DNA of 64,000 nucleotides, taken from positions 1 through 64,000 of the forward strand of contig NZ_PDZR01000005.1 in the NCBI RefSeq assembly GCF_002891535.1. Reading direction: 5' to 3'. A program made the position numbers and the translations under genes. This document shows positions 27,037 through 36,731 of the stretch, piece after piece (the stretch's first letter is position 1; every line of letters begins with the position of its first letter). The notes below the pieces were generated by a model. That model made no database searches and was not told the DNA's origin. It saw only the letters and a list, made by a program, of their open reading frames with translations. The stretch is from Methylocella silvestris (GTDB lineage Bacteria; Pseudomonadota; Alphaproteobacteria; Rhizobiales; Beijerinckiaceae).

Positions 27037-28077
27037 ATGGTCAGGATGATGAAGGCGGCGGTCGTGCGCGAGTTCGGCAAGCCGCTCGTGATCGAGGACG
27101 CGCCCGTGCCGACGCCAGGGTTCGGCGAGGTTCTTGTCAAGGTCATGGCCTGCGGCGTCTGCCACACAGATCTGCACGCCGCCGACGGCGATTGGCCGGT
27201 GAAGCCGACCCCGCCGTTCATTCCCGGCCATGAAGTCGCGGGCGTCGTCGCAGCTCTCGGGCCTGGCGTCACCGGACTGAAAGAGGGCGACGCTGTCGGC
27301 GTCGCCTGGCTGCATGACTCCTGCCTGCACTGCGAATATTGCGAAACAGGATGGGAAACGCTGTGCGAGCATCAGCACAACACGGGCTATAGCGTAAACG
27401 GCGGCTTCGCCGAATATGTGATCGCGGCTGCCCCCTTCGCAGCAAAGCTGCCGGCCAATATCGACTTCGCCGCGATCGCGCCGATCCTCTGCGCCGGCGT
27501 CACCACCTACAAGGGGATCAAGGAAACCGAGGCGAGGCCCGGCGAATGGCTCGCCATTTCGGGCGTCGGCGGGCTTGGCCATGTCGGCATCCAATATGCC
27601 AAGGCGATGGGCCTACATGTCGTCGCGCTCGACATCGCGCCGGAAAAACTGGAACTCGCCAGGGCGGCCGGCGCCGACATCGCGGTCGATGCGCGCGCGC
27701 CGGACGCGGTGGCGCAAGTTCTCGCCGCGACGGGCGGCGGCGCCCATGGCGTGCTGGTGACGGCCGTCTCGCCGCCGGCCTTCGGTCAAGCCATTCGTCT
27801 CGTGCGCCGCAATGGCACGGTCAGCCTTGTCGGCCTGCCGCCGGGCGACTTCCCGACGCCGATCTTCGAGGTGGTGCTGAAGCGCATCACGATCCGCGGT
27901 TCGATCGTCGGCACGCGCCACGACCTCGATGAGGCGATCGCCTTTGCAGCCGAGGGCAAGGTCAAGGCCGAGATCACCCGGGCGCCGCTCGAAGATATCA
28001 ACGACATTTTCGCAAGGCTGAAGGCCGGCGAGATCGAGGGACGGATGGTCCTCGATTTTTCGGCAACATCGGGATGA
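27037..28077 (+). CDS. adhP: Zinc-dependent alcohol dehydrogenase (AdhP type)
   Basis: A 346-residue medium-chain dehydrogenase, propanol-preferring/ethanol class. Catalytic zinc ligands are in [15 protein letters not shown] and PGHEVAGVV; the structural zinc site is [15 protein letters not shown]. The NAD(P)-binding glycine motif is [14 protein letters not shown]. It oxidises primary alcohols or reduces aldehydes in the cytosol. TAAGGAG six bases before the ATG sets the start; a second Met at codon 5 is the alternative. It is convergent with phaC, 33 bases between stops. Confidence 0.93.
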   Translation: MVRMMKAAVVREFGKPLVIEDAPVPTPGFGEVLVKVMACGVCHTDLHAADGDWPVKPTPPFIPGHEVAGVVAALGPGVTGLKEGDAVGVAWLHDSCLHCEYCETGWETLCEHQHNTGYSVNGGFAEYVIAAAPFAAKLPANIDFAAIAPILCAGVTTYKGIKETEARPGEWLAISGVGGLGHVGIQYAKAMGLHVVALDIAPEKLELARAAGADIAVDARAPDAVAQVLAATGGGAHGVLVTAVSPPAFGQAIRLVRRNGTVSLVGLPPGDFPTPIFEVVLKRITIRGSIVGTRHDLDEAIAFAAEGKVKAEITRAPLEDINDIFARLKAGEIEGRMVLDFSATSG

Positions 28078-28110
28078 TTCGGCCAGTCTGCTAAAGAAGC
28101 AGCCCGGCGC

Positions 28111-29862
28111 TCACTCCTCGAGCACGTAAGAGCCGGGCGCGTCCGCGATCGCCGGATAATGCACGGAGCCCATCGCAGGAGGCGGAACACTCGGCCCGGA
28201 GCGCGCGTCGAGCCACTCCCACCACGCCGGCCACCACGAGCCCTCGCGCCGCTCCGCCTTTGCAAGCCAGTCGTCCGGCCCGACGTAAAGCGCGCCGACC
28301 TTGCGACGGCCGATCGAATAATGCCGATGCTTGTGACCGGGCTCGCTCACCACGCCGGCATTGTGGCCGCCCGACGTCAAAACAAACGTCAGGTCGGCGT
28401 CATTCAAAAGCTCGATCTTGTAGACGGACCGCCAGGGCGCGATGTGGTCGGTTTCGGTGCTGACCACAAACAGCGGCGCGCGGATATCGCTGATCGCGAC
28501 CGGCTTGCCCGCGACAAAAAACCGGCCCTCGGCGAGATCATTGTCGAGAAAGAGGCGGCGCAGATATTCGCTGTGCATGCGCGCGGGCATGCGCGTGCCG
28601 TCCGCGTTCCAGGCGAGAAGGTCGTTCGGATGTTCGCGCTCGCCCAGGAGATAGGATCGCGTCATGCGCGACCAGATAAGATCATTGGAGCGAAGCAGAC
28701 GAAACGCGCCCGCCATCTGGCGGCTGTCGAGATAGCCTTGCGCGCGCATCACATCATCGAGAAAGGCGAGTTGATCCTCTGTGATGAACAGCTTCAGTTC
28801 GCCGGCTTCGGTGAAATCGGTCTGCGCGCAAAACAGTGTAAGGCTGCCGAGGCGCTCATCGCCGTCGCGCGCCATCGCCGCCGCTGCGATGGTCAAAATC
28901 GTGCCGCCGAGGCAATAGCCGCAGGCGTGGATTTTCGCCTCGCCGCAGATGTCGCTGACGGCGTCAAGCGCGCTCATCACGCCCTTGAGGCGGTAATCGT
29001 CGAGCGCAAAATTGCGAAACTCAGACCCTGGATTACGCCAGGACAGGGCGAACACGGTATAGCCCTGCGCCACGAGAAAGCGGATCAGCGAATTCTCCGG
29101 CGACAGGTCGAGGATGTAATATTTCATGATCCAGGCCGGAACGATCAGCACCGGCTCAGGATGGACGCTTGCGGTCGTCGGCTCATATTGGATGAGCTCG
29201 ATCAGCTCGTTGCGGAAGACGACCTTGCCCGGCGTTGCGGCGATATCGTGTCCGACGCGAAACCCGTCTGCTCCGGAGGGGCGCCCCGTCACCGACTCCT
29301 GGAAATCGATCAGGAGATTTTTGGCGCCCTGGACGAGATTGGCGCCGCCGGACTTCATCGTCGCGCGGAGAGCCTCGGGGTTAAGCCAGAAAAAATTCGA
29401 CGGCGACCAGACGTCGAGCAACTGGCGCGCGGCGAAAGAGACGATGCGTTGATTGTCGACGTTGACGCCGCGCGCGCCCTTTGTCGCCAGCGCCCACCAT
29501 TCCTCGGCGAGCAGGAAGCCTTGCGAGATGGCGTTGAAGGGCGGCTCGCGCCAGGCCGGGTCGTTGAAGCGGTGATCTCCCGCCGGCGCTTCGATCGGCC
29601 TTTCGCCACTGACCGCCCCTTCGAAACGGCGCCATTGCCGCGCTGCCGCCTGGGCCAGTTCAAGCCGGCGAAACGGCGCATTGGCGAGATGCGCGCCCCA
29701 GTCAAGACAAGCGAGCCAATGCGCGCACACCGAGAGGCCGCCGGAAAAATTTCCCTCGGCCGCGTGCAGCACGCTGTCGAGCGTATTGATCTGGGCGCCA
29801 TCTGTCGCCGGCGGCGTGGCCGGCGCGGGACTGACCGGCTGAGGAAAAAGCTGCTTGTTCAT
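28111..29862 (-). CDS. phaC: Poly(3-hydroxyalkanoate) synthase, class I
   Basis: 583 residues. It polymerises 3-hydroxybutyryl-CoA on granule surfaces. The lipase-like box is GYCLGG with the catalytic Cys at residue 317. The Asp is expected in the DHIAPWRSVYK segment and the His in GGHNAGVV. The N-terminal domain (DPAWREPPFNAISQGFLL) and the tail LDARSGPSVPPPAMGSVHYPAIADAPGSYVLEE are typical of class I. There are no phaA/phaB here, but a FixK-like regulator gene lies immediately upstream in the same direction, and ketone-body genes lie at the far end of the window. The upstream Shine-Dalgarno is weak. Confidence 0.96.
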   Translation of the reverse strand: MNKQLFPQPVSPAPATPPATDGAQINTLDSVLHAAEGNFSGGLSVCAHWLACLDWGAHLANAPFRRLELAQAAARQWRRFEGAVSGERPIEAPAGDHRFNDPAWREPPFNAISQGFLLAEEWWALATKGARGVNVDNQRIVSFAARQLLDVWSPSNFFWLNPEALRATMKSGGANLVQGAKNLLIDFQESVTGRPSGADGFRVGHDIAATPGKVVFRNELIELIQYEPTTASVHPEPVLIVPAWIMKYYILDLSPENSLIRFLVAQGYTVFALSWRNPGSEFRNFALDDYRLKGVMSALDAVSDICGEAKIHACGYCLGGTILTIAAAAMARDGDERLGSLTLFCAQTDFTEAGELKLFITEDQLAFLDDVMRAQGYLDSRQMAGAFRLLRSNDLIWSRMTRSYLLGEREHPNDLLAWNADGTRMPARMHSEYLRRLFLDNDLAEGRFFVAGKPVAISDIRAPLFVVSTETDHIAPWRSVYKIELLNDADLTFVLTSGGHNAGVVSEPGHKHRHYSIGRRKVGALYVGPDDWLAKAERREGSWWPAWWEWLDARSGPSVPPPAMGSVHYPAIADAPGSYVLEE

Positions 29863-30026
29863 ATGGGTCCGCTTCGCTCGTCGGGATCGCGATGCGCAGG
29901 ATAACCCAAGATTGAGCCCGACGCGATTTGCGTTGGACCGACCGGCGGGCCACGCCCCGGGGAGACTGAGACATAGCCCGCCGAAAACTGAAGCGCCGCC
30001 AGCGCCGGAGCGGCGCGCCGGTTAAA

Positions 30027-30731
30027 TCAAGAACTCAGATGGCGCAAACCAAGCCGGTCCTGAACGCGCACGCGGCGCGCGCTCGGCAGGGCGATCATCT
30101 CGTCGCGTTCGAGCTGGGACAGCGTGCGCGACACCGTCTCGATGGTCAGTCCGAGATAATCGGCGATGTCCTGACGCGACATGGCGAGCTCGACAACATC
30201 GTCATTGACGGAGCGATCGATCATGTCGGTGAGGAAGGCCGCGACTTTCTGGGATGCGCTGCGGCGTCCGAGCAACAGTGCGTGATCCTGCGCGCGTCGC
30301 ATGCCCTGCAGGGCCAACGACAGCAGCTGCGGCGCCAGCGCGGCGTCGGCCGGAGACATCGCCTCGGAGCCGCGCCAGCGATACGCGACGACATAGGCCT
30401 CGCACACCGCCTCGGCGGACAGGCGGTGGCGGCCGCCGTCCTCGAACCCAAAGGCGTCGCCCGGCAGATAGAAGGCGTCGATCTGGCGGCGGCCGTCGCT
30501 CCTGAATTTGCAGGTGCGCACCAGTCCGCTGACAACCTTGTAGAAGGAAACGCTTTCGGCGCCGTCCGAGTAAAGTTCGGCGTCCGGCGCGACATGCAGC
30601 AACTGGCCGCCCGACGCGACGCCGGCAGGGATCTTTTCAGCCGCTGAGGCGGACATCCATGACGCCTTCGCCGGGACGGCGCGCCGCATCGAAAATGCAG
30701 GTTCCGATAAAACCGAGAACGTCGCCGACAT
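30027..30731 (-). CDS. Crp/Fnr-family regulator, FixK-like
   Basis: 234 residues: an N-terminal cyclic-nucleotide-fold sensor (LYSDGAESVSFYKVVSGLVRTCKFRSDGRRQIDAFYLPGDAFG) and a C-terminal winged helix (AMSRQDIADYLGLTIETVSRTLSQLERDEMIAL). The recognition helix ETVSRTLSQLE is that of FNR/FixK proteins, predicting a TTGAT-N4-ATCAA-type target. The N-terminal cysteine cluster of FNR is absent, so it should not sense oxygen itself, which is the FixK situation. Position in the run fixL-fixJ-receiver-this gene-phaC suggests activation by FixJ at low oxygen. GGAG seven bases before the ATG sets the start. Confidence 0.9.
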   Translation of the reverse strand: MSATFSVLSEPAFSMRRAVPAKASWMSASAAEKIPAGVASGGQLLHVAPDAELYSDGAESVSFYKVVSGLVRTCKFRSDGRRQIDAFYLPGDAFGFEDGGRHRLSAEAVCEAYVVAYRWRGSEAMSPADAALAPQLLSLALQGMRRAQDHALLLGRRSASQKVAAFLTDMIDRSVNDDVVELAMSRQDIADYLGLTIETVSRTLSQLERDEMIALPSARRVRVQDRLGLRHLSS

Positions 30732-30866
30732 AGGAAAGCTCCACCTCTGAAGAGATCGCGTCTCTTCGTGTAGCTCCGGGCGGCGCCGCGGCCTATTCGC
30801 AATTGTTCTACGGGATTATACGTATCCGCGCCACAGGCCGCCTTCGCGGACTGGCCTTTCAGGCTC

Positions 30867-31241
30867 TCAACAGTCGCCGAGAATGATCAGAAGCGTGTCG
30901 ATCAGCGCCGTGTCGAGCAACGGCTTTTCCAGAACGAGATGAACCCCGGCGGCGCCCGCCTGCTGGCGAAATCCGGCGGTCGCATGATTGGTCAGCACGA
31001 TCGCGGGCAATTGCTTGTTGCGCGCCCGTAGCCGCCGCAACAATTCGAATCCATTCATTTGCTTCATGCCGCCGTCGAGAATGACGCAGGCTGCGCGCGG
31101 CAGATCCGCGTCGGCCAGAAGCTCCGCCGGACCGCTGTGGGCGTGCACGTCGATCCCTTCGAGTCTCAAGGCGAACTGCAGCGCGTCGCGCACGCCCTGA
31201 TCGTCGTCGGCGATCAGAACGAGACGCTCCGCATTAGCCAT
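30867..31241 (-). CDS. Single-domain response regulator receiver
   Basis: 124 residues, a lone receiver domain with no output domain. The acidic pocket is IADDDQGV, the phosphoacceptor Asp is in CVILDGGMKQMNGFELL, the switch Thr is in IVLTNHA and the Lys in VLEKPLLD. Two Met starts exist; the one at 31241 has GGAG eight bases upstream and is preferred over 31286. Lying between fixJ and the fixK-like gene, it could compete with FixJ for phosphate from FixL or act as a phosphate sink; this is inference. Confidence 0.85.
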   Translation of the reverse strand: MANAERLVLIADDDQGVRDALQFALRLEGIDVHAHSGPAELLADADLPRAACVILDGGMKQMNGFELLRRLRARNKQLPAIVLTNHATAGFRQQAGAAGVHLVLEKPLLDTALIDTLLIILGDC

Positions 31242-31487
31242 AAAAGGAGCTCCAGCGTCGGCCGCGACGCCGCATTGCGTAATCATAGGAAGAAAATAAT
31301 CAGCAAGGCCGAGCAGCGCCTTGATTCAGCGCAACGGACCAATGGCCGCCGCGACTCGACGCCGCAGCGTGAGGCCAAAAAGTTGCCGCCTTTTCGGGCG
31401 CGACGTCACGCTGCAAGCATTCAGGATCGATCCTTTTTTTTCATGGCTTCGGACCGATTGAGCGCGAATCATCGCGATCTGAAGCGC

Positions 31488-32105
31488 TCAATAATGCGAT
31501 CCCGAGCGCACCACAAAGGCCATGCGCACCAGTTCCGACAGGCTCGCCGCGCCCATCTTGGTCATGACATTGGCGCGGTGCACTTCGACCGTGCGCGGGC
31601 TGATTTTGAGATCATAGGCGATGGTCTTGTTGGGCTGCCCCGCGACAAGGCCGTCCAACACCTCGCGTTCGCGCGGGGAGAGATTTTCGAGCCGAGCGCG
31701 GATCGCCGCGAATTCCACCTCGATCTGCGCGTCATGCGTCTGCCGGTCAAGCGCGAGGCGGATCGCCGCGAGCAGGCTCTCGTCGTCGAACGGCTTTTCA
31801 AGGAAGTCGACGGCGCCCGCCTTCATCGCCTCTACGGCCAAGGGAACGTCGGCGTGGCCGGTCATGACGATGACCGGCAGCCCGCTGCGGCTGGCCTTCA
31901 TAAGATGCAACAATTTGATGCCGTCGACCTCCGGCATTCTGACGTCGGTGACGACGCAGCCTGGCTGCGCGTCGCCGAGCCCCTCGACAAAGACCGTAGC
32001 CGACTCATAGACCCTCACGGCGTAGCCCGAGGCCATGAGCAGAAAGGCGAGCGCCCGGCGCACCGCCTCGTCATCGTCGATCAAATGGATCACGGCGTCA
32101 GCCAT
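31488..32105 (-). CDS. fixJ: FixJ response regulator
   Basis: 205 residues. The receiver domain has IDDDEAV, phosphoacceptor [19 protein letters not shown] and LEKPF. The LuxR-type helix-turn-helix follows ([28 protein letters not shown], then [16 protein letters not shown]). Phosphorylated FixJ activates fixK-type promoters at low oxygen. The start lies inside the end of fixL (8-base overlap), so the two are translated together. Confidence 0.95.
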   Translation of the reverse strand: MADAVIHLIDDDEAVRRALAFLLMASGYAVRVYESATVFVEGLGDAQPGCVVTDVRMPEVDGIKLLHLMKASRSGLPVIVMTGHADVPLAVEAMKAGAVDFLEKPFDDESLLAAIRLALDRQTHDAQIEVEFAAIRARLENLSPREREVLDGLVAGQPNKTIAYDLKISPRTVEVHRANVMTKMGAASLSELVRMAFVVRSGSHY

Positions 32106-33990
32106 CGGTCATCTCCTCACGGCTTAAGGCCTTGAGGGTGAGTCGGAACACGGTTCCGCCGCCGGGATTAGGCTCGACCCACAAGCGGCCGCCATGCGCC
32201 TCGATGATGGTGCGCGAGATCGACAGGCCAATTCCCAAACCGTCGGGCTTGGTCGTCACGAAGGGCTGAAACAGCTGCGCGGCGATATCGGGCGAAATTC
32301 CCGGCCCCGTGTCGGCGACGCTGACCTCGACCATGTCGCCGGCAAGCTCAGCCGTGGCGATTGTCAATTCGCGGCGCGCCGAGTCGAGCATGGCTTCGAT
32401 CGCATTGCGCATCAGATTGAGGATGACCTGCTCGATCTGGATCTTGTCGACCAGCACGAAAGCGACGCGGGGATCAAAGGCGAAGCCGACGCGCACGCCG
32501 GTTTCCTTGATGCCGACAAGGGCCAGCGCGCTCGCCTCCTCGATCAATTTGGGCAGGCCTTCGACCTGCCGTTCGCTCTCGCCGCGGGCGACGAACTGGC
32601 GCAGACGCTTGATGATCTGGCCCGCGCGCAGAGCCTGGGCGGCGGCGCGTTCGACGCCGTCGCGCACCATCGCCGTCTTGTCGCCGCCCTTGTCGGCGTC
32701 AAGCAGCCTGCGGCAGCCGTTGAGATAGCTCGCGATGGCGGTCAGCGGTTGATTCAACTCATGGGCGAGGGTCGAGGCCATCTCGCCCATCGCGGTAAAT
32801 CGTGAGATATGCACCAGCGCCGATTGCAAATCCTGCAGCCGCTGCTGGGTTTCCTGCCGTTCGGTGAGGTCGCGCACAAAGCCTGTAAAGAAGCGGCGCT
32901 CGCCCGACTGCATCTCGCCGACGGCAAGCTCCATCGGAAAGGTCGAGCCGTCCTTGCGCAGCCCGACGACGACGCGGCCAAGACCGATGATGCGCCGCTC
33001 GCCGGTGCGCCCATAGCGTTCAAGGTAGGAATCATGCTGCCCGCGATAGGGCGAGGGCATCAGCAGGCTGACGTTGCGGCCGACCGCCTCCTTTGCGCTA
33101 TAGCCGAACAGCCGCTCGGCGTTGGCGCTGAAGGATTGCATGACGCCCATGCTGTCGATGACGATGGTGCCTTCGGGAACGGTGTCGAGCACCGAACGCA
33201 GATGCGCCTCGCGCTCGCGGAGTTCGATCTCGGCGCGTTTGGCGGTCGTGACGTCGCGGGCGACCTTGGCGACGCCGACGAGATGGCCCGCCTCGTCCCA
33301 GACGGGCGAGACGGAAACCGAGACGTCGATGATCACGCCATCCTTGCGCCGCCGCCGCGTCTCGAAATGCTCGATCCGCTCGCCGCGCCTGATGCGCTCG
33401 AGGATTTTCATCATTTCGTCGCGTTGGTTCTGCGGCGCGAGAACGGCGATGGTGTCGCCGATGATCTCTTCCGCCTTGTAGCCGAACACGGTCTCCGCGC
33501 CCCTGTTCCAGTCGGTGATGACGCCCTCTGGCGTCGCGCCGATGATCGCGTCATCGGAAAAGGCGACGATGGCGGCGAGCCTGCTCTCAGCCTCCTCACT
33601 CGACTTTCGCCACCGCCCGGCGATCAGAATGCCGACCGCCTCGGCGGCCTCGCCCGCGCCCATGAAGCGCCCGCGCGCCCGGATGCGCGTTTCCGCCGAG
33701 GCACGCGCCGGAGCAAAGTCGAAATCATAAGGAGCCAGGGCTTGCGCACTGGCGCGCAGCGCGGCGTCGGCGCCCGCGCGGTCCTCGGCGGCGACGAGAT
33801 CGAGGAAGCCGGCATAGTCGAGAGTCGCCGCCTCGGCGCCGAGCAGCGTCGCCGCCAGCGCCGACAGTCTGACGGCGCCCGTCGCGGGGCGCCAGCGCCA
33901 TGCGCCGGCTCCTGCCGCCTTGAGGCCCCGCGCCGCCTCGTCTCTGAGGAAGGGCGCATGTTCGGGCAAAGCATCATCGTCGAGACGCAT
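32098..33990 (-). CDS. fixL: FixL, haem-PAS oxygen-sensing histidine kinase
   Basis: 630 residues without membrane segments. After an N-terminal PAS-like region (about 20-125) come a PAS (about 135-255) and a haem-binding PAS (about 265-385). The haem PAS has [12 protein letters not shown] with proximal His319 and IIGLGR with the distal Arg339, matching the known FixL residues. The kinase core has phosphoacceptor His410 in [11 protein letters not shown], plus N, G1 (ADTGPGIS) and G2 (GLGIGLSIS) boxes. Oxygen binding turns off kinase activity. ATG 33990 begins the protein; the open frame upstream looks non-coding. The extra PAS domain makes it longer than classical soluble FixL (about 505). 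Confidence 0.95.
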   Translation of the reverse strand: MRLDDDALPEHAPFLRDEAARGLKAAGAGAWRWRPATGAVRLSALAATLLGAEAATLDYAGFLDLVAAEDRAGADAALRASAQALAPYDFDFAPARASAETRIRARGRFMGAGEAAEAVGILIAGRWRKSSEEAESRLAAIVAFSDDAIIGATPEGVITDWNRGAETVFGYKAEEIIGDTIAVLAPQNQRDEMMKILERIRRGERIEHFETRRRRKDGVIIDVSVSVSPVWDEAGHLVGVAKVARDVTTAKRAEIELREREAHLRSVLDTVPEGTIVIDSMGVMQSFSANAERLFGYSAKEAVGRNVSLLMPSPYRGQHDSYLERYGRTGERRIIGLGRVVVGLRKDGSTFPMELAVGEMQSGERRFFTGFVRDLTERQETQQRLQDLQSALVHISRFTAMGEMASTLAHELNQPLTAIASYLNGCRRLLDADKGGDKTAMVRDGVERAAAQALRAGQIIKRLRQFVARGESERQVEGLPKLIEEASALALVGIKETGVRVGFAFDPRVAFVLVDKIQIEQVILNLMRNAIEAMLDSARRELTIATAELAGDMVEVSVADTGPGISPDIAAQLFQPFVTTKPDGLGIGLSISRTIIEAHGGRLWVEPNPGGGTVFRLTLKALSREEMTDG

Positions 33991-34308
33991 TTTTGAAAAT
34001 ATCCCGCAGCCGCGCGGACATGATCCTATTTCCGCACATCCCTCGCGCCTGAAGTCGCGAGCATAGCCTCCGCCGGGCGGCAAATCGAGCCTTGCGCCTC
34101 AGATTGGCTTTCACGCGAAACGCTTGGAGGGCTCTCCGATCACATCGAAACATCTGATCGACAGGAAATCGCTCTACATCAATAAGTTGGAGCATGTCCC
34201 GTCCAGAACCGGACAAGCTCCAACGCCGAACGCCGTGAAGAAGGTCATGGCGGGTTCGCCGCCGATATGCTTGCCTGCGGCGCGGGCGCATCGCCCTGAG
34301 GAGACATC
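33991..34308. other. Intergenic region between fixL and the alcohol dehydrogenase
   Basis: A divergent promoter region holding the fixL promoter and that of the downstream dehydrogenase. It contains a long imperfect palindrome (34187-34223) annotated separately. I looked for, and did not find, a convincing FixK/FNR box. Confidence 0.5.
34187..34223. repeat. REP-like intergenic palindrome
   Basis: TTGGAGC-A-TGTCC (187-199) pairs with GGACA-A-GCTCCAA (211-223), the arms interrupted by one mismatch, around an 11-base centre. The layout resembles dispersed palindromic elements of Hyphomicrobiales. A related core (ATGTCC..TCCAG) also appears in the intergenic stretch near 20343-20356, consistent with a dispersed repeat family. 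A role as a plain hairpin cannot be excluded. Confidence 0.45.
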
Positions 34309-35346
34309 ATGAAAGCGCTCGTTTATCACGGACCCGGCCAAAAGGCGCTCGAGACTCGCCCGAAACCACAGATCGAGGCGCCCGGCGACGCCATCGTCAA
34401 ACTCGTCAAGACCACGATCTGCGGCACCGACCTGCATATTCTGAAGGGAGACGTGGCGACCTGCGCGCCGGGGCGGATTCTCGGCCATGAGGGCGTCGGA
34501 ATCATCGACAGCGTCGGCGCCGGCGTCACCGCCTTTCGGCCCGGCGACCGCGTGCTGATCTCCTGCATCTCGTCCTGCGGCAAATGCGACTATTGCCGCC
34601 GCGGGCTCTACTCCCACTGCACGACGGGGGGCTGGATCCTCGGCAATGAAATCGACGGGACGCAGGCCGAATATGTGCGCACGCCGCACGCTGACACCAG
34701 CCTCTACCGCGTTCCGGCCGGCGCCGACGAGGAAGCGCTCGTGATGCTGAGCGACATTCTGCCGACCGGCTTCGAATGCGGCGTGCTGAACGGAAAGGTA
34801 GAGCCTGGATCCACCGTCGCGATCGTCGGCGCGGGCCCGATCGGCCTCGCCGCCCTGCTCACCGCGCAATTCTACGCGCCCGCCGAAATCATCATGGTCG
34901 ATCTCGACGACAACCGCCTCGATGTGGCGCGCCGCTTCGGAGCAACGCATACAATCAACAGCGCGGACGGCAAGGCGGCCGAGGCGGTCAAGGCGCTGAC
35001 GGGCGGGATCGGCGTCGATACGGCGATCGAGGCCGTCGGCATTCCGGCAACCTTCCTGCTGTGCGAGGATATCGTCGCGCCGGGCGGCGTGATCGCCAAT
35101 GTCGGCGTGCATGGCGTCAAGGTTGATCTCCACCTCGAACGGCTCTGGGCGCACAATATCACGATCACGACGCGGCTTGTCGACACCGTGACGACGCCGA
35201 TGCTGCTGAAGACCGTGCAGTCGAAAAAGCTCGATCCCCTGCAACTCATCACGCACCGGTTCACGCTTGATCAGATCATCGACGCCTATGACACATTTTC
35301 GCGGGCGGCCGATACAAAAGCGCTGAAGGTCATCATTTCGGCTTGA
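34309..35346 (+). CDS. Zinc-dependent alcohol dehydrogenase, isopropanol/formaldehyde-dehydrogenase-like
   Basis: A 345-residue medium-chain dehydrogenase. Catalytic zinc ligands lie in TTICGTDLHILKGD and LGHEGVGII. The structural zinc loop is CGKCDYCRRGLYSHC, the Rossmann motif is VAIVGAGPIGLAAL, and VDLDD ends the second strand with acidic residues that favour NAD. The N-terminal MKALVYHGPGQKALE is common to bacterial secondary alcohol dehydrogenases and glutathione-independent formaldehyde dehydrogenase relatives. The substrate is unresolved; secondary alcohol or formaldehyde is likely. GAGGAG before the ATG sets the start. Distinct from adhP at 27037. Confidence 0.88.
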   Translation: MKALVYHGPGQKALETRPKPQIEAPGDAIVKLVKTTICGTDLHILKGDVATCAPGRILGHEGVGIIDSVGAGVTAFRPGDRVLISCISSCGKCDYCRRGLYSHCTTGGWILGNEIDGTQAEYVRTPHADTSLYRVPAGADEEALVMLSDILPTGFECGVLNGKVEPGSTVAIVGAGPIGLAALLTAQFYAPAEIIMVDLDDNRLDVARRFGATHTINSADGKAAEAVKALTGGIGVDTAIEAVGIPATFLLCEDIVAPGGVIANVGVHGVKVDLHLERLWAHNITITTRLVDTVTTPMLLKTVQSKKLDPLQLITHRFTLDQIIDAYDTFSRAADTKALKVIISA

Positions 35347-35359
35347 GCCGCCAGCGCCG

Positions 35360-35381
35360 CGCCGGCGCTGCTGCGCCGGCG
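35360..35381 (+). terminator. GC-rich hairpin behind the dehydrogenase gene
   Basis: CGCCGGCGC (35360-35368) pairs perfectly with GCGCCGGCG (35373-35381) around a TGCT loop, 14 bases after the stop codon. There is no T run after it on the plus strand, so it would be an atypical or Rho-assisted terminator, or an mRNA 3' stabilising structure. Confidence 0.5.
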
Positions 35382-35400
35382 AAAAACGCGGGGTGACGCT

Positions 35401-35424
35401 AGCGATATTATATTATATATCGCT
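35401..35424. promoter_or_regulatory. AT-rich palindrome, probable operator of the LLM oxidoreductase gene
   Basis: Perfect 8-bp arms AGCGATAT (35401-35408) and ATATCGCT (35417-35424) enclose eight A/T bases. It is a conspicuous AT island in a GC-rich genome, about 50 bases upstream of the ATG at 35471, where the promoter should be. Size and symmetry suit a dimeric regulator of the ArsR or TetR type; no such regulator is encoded next to it. Confidence 0.55.
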
Positions 35425-35470
35425 TATTTTCTCTCGGCCCGGCGAACGGGGTAAGAGAACGGAGGACGCC

Positions 35471-36460
35471 ATGCGGTTTGGTCTGTTCAGCACTTTCGAC
35501 AATCCTCATGGCGACTTCGCGCAGGCCTACGCCGAACAAATAAGCCTCGTCCGGCTGGCCGAAGGCCTTGGCTTCGACGAAGCATGGGTGGTCGAGCATC
35601 ATTTCAACGCCGAATCGCCGATTCCTTCCTGCCTGATGGTCCTTGCTTTTCTCGCCGCGCGCACCTCGCGCATCAGGCTCGGATCGGCGGCGACGCTGTT
35701 GCCCTTTCACAATCCGGCGCTGATCGCGGAGGAAGTTGCAACGCTCGACATCTTGTCGGAAGGACGGTTCAATTTCGGCGTCGCCAAGGGCGGCCCGTTC
35801 CCGATGCAGAACAAGCATTTTGGCGTCGATCTCGCCGACAGCCGCGACAAAACGATCGAGGCGCTGGCGCTGATCCAGAGGCTGCTCGCTGAAGACGAAG
35901 TGAGTTTTGACGGCGCTTATTTCAAGACGGATCGCCTCCGCCTGACGCCGAAGCCGCTGCAACGCCCGGTCCCGACTTTCATCGCCACATCGACGCCCGA
36001 TATGGTGCGGCGCGCCGCCGCGCTCGGCTATGGCTTCATGGCTGGCCCGCCCTTCCCGCTGAAAATCGTCGCGCGCAATGTCGCCGCCTATCGCGACGCC
36101 GCGCCTCAGGGCGATCCGAAACTCGTGCTGATGCGCTTCTTCCATCTCGCCCGGACGCGGGCGCAGGCAAGGAAGGAAGCGGCGGAGTTGCTGGCGCCGT
36201 TCATCGAACGCATGAAATCCACGACGGCGCGCATGCAGCCGGAATGGACGGAGTGGTTCGACGTCGAGCGCGTGATCGACGATTCGCTGATCGGCACCAC
36301 CGAGGAGGTCGGCGACGGGCTGCGCGCGATCGAAACGGAGCTCGCGCCGCACAGCGTCGTCCTGAAGCCATTGAGCCCGCTGGCGTCCAAACGGAGCGCC
36401 GACCTTGAAATTTTCAGCGATGTGATCGGTCCTTTGTTCAGGACCGCTGAAACGATCTAA
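35471..36460 (+). CDS. LLM-class flavin-dependent oxidoreductase (luciferase-like)
   Basis: 329 residues of the bacterial luciferase-like TIM-barrel family: MRFGLFSTFDNP, GLGFDEAWVVEHHFN, RIRLGSAATLLPFHNPALIAEEVATLDILSEGRFNFGVAKG and PTFIATSTPDMVRRAAALGYGFM. It uses reduced flavin supplied by a separate reductase; the substrate is unknown. GGAGG five bases before ATG 35471 fixes the start, and the frame upstream of it is not coding. An AT-rich palindrome lies in its promoter region. Confidence 0.9.
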   Translation: MRFGLFSTFDNPHGDFAQAYAEQISLVRLAEGLGFDEAWVVEHHFNAESPIPSCLMVLAFLAARTSRIRLGSAATLLPFHNPALIAEEVATLDILSEGRFNFGVAKGGPFPMQNKHFGVDLADSRDKTIEALALIQRLLAEDEVSFDGAYFKTDRLRLTPKPLQRPVPTFIATSTPDMVRRAAALGYGFMAGPPFPLKIVARNVAAYRDAAPQGDPKLVLMRFFHLARTRAQARKEAAELLAPFIERMKSTTARMQPEWTEWFDVERVIDDSLIGTTEEVGDGLRAIETELAPHSVVLKPLSPLASKRSADLEIFSDVIGPLFRTAETI

Positions 36461-36731
36461 AGCAAAGCCTCCGTCTGCTCTGTTGCGTCTGCATCAGCTC
36501 TCAGGATGATAATTGTCATATATTTGGAAACAACGCCCGCGTTCTGCGCAGACTGAACAGAAATGATGCAACACTGCTTTGTTACAGCGGCAACACTCGC
36601 TTTTTCAATTTATTCCATCAACATCTATTGACTTTTCAGGACCTGCAAATCACGCAGCTACGCCCTACCTATCGACCAAGGTTCGCCTCACGCCAATCCG
36701 TGCAAGGCGCCAAAATCGAAGGAGCAACATC

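Noticed and set aside
30732-34308. FixK/FNR boxes (TTGAT-N4-ATCAA) in the gaps of the fix region.
   Set aside because: Only half-sites were seen; none had both arms at the right spacing outside genes.
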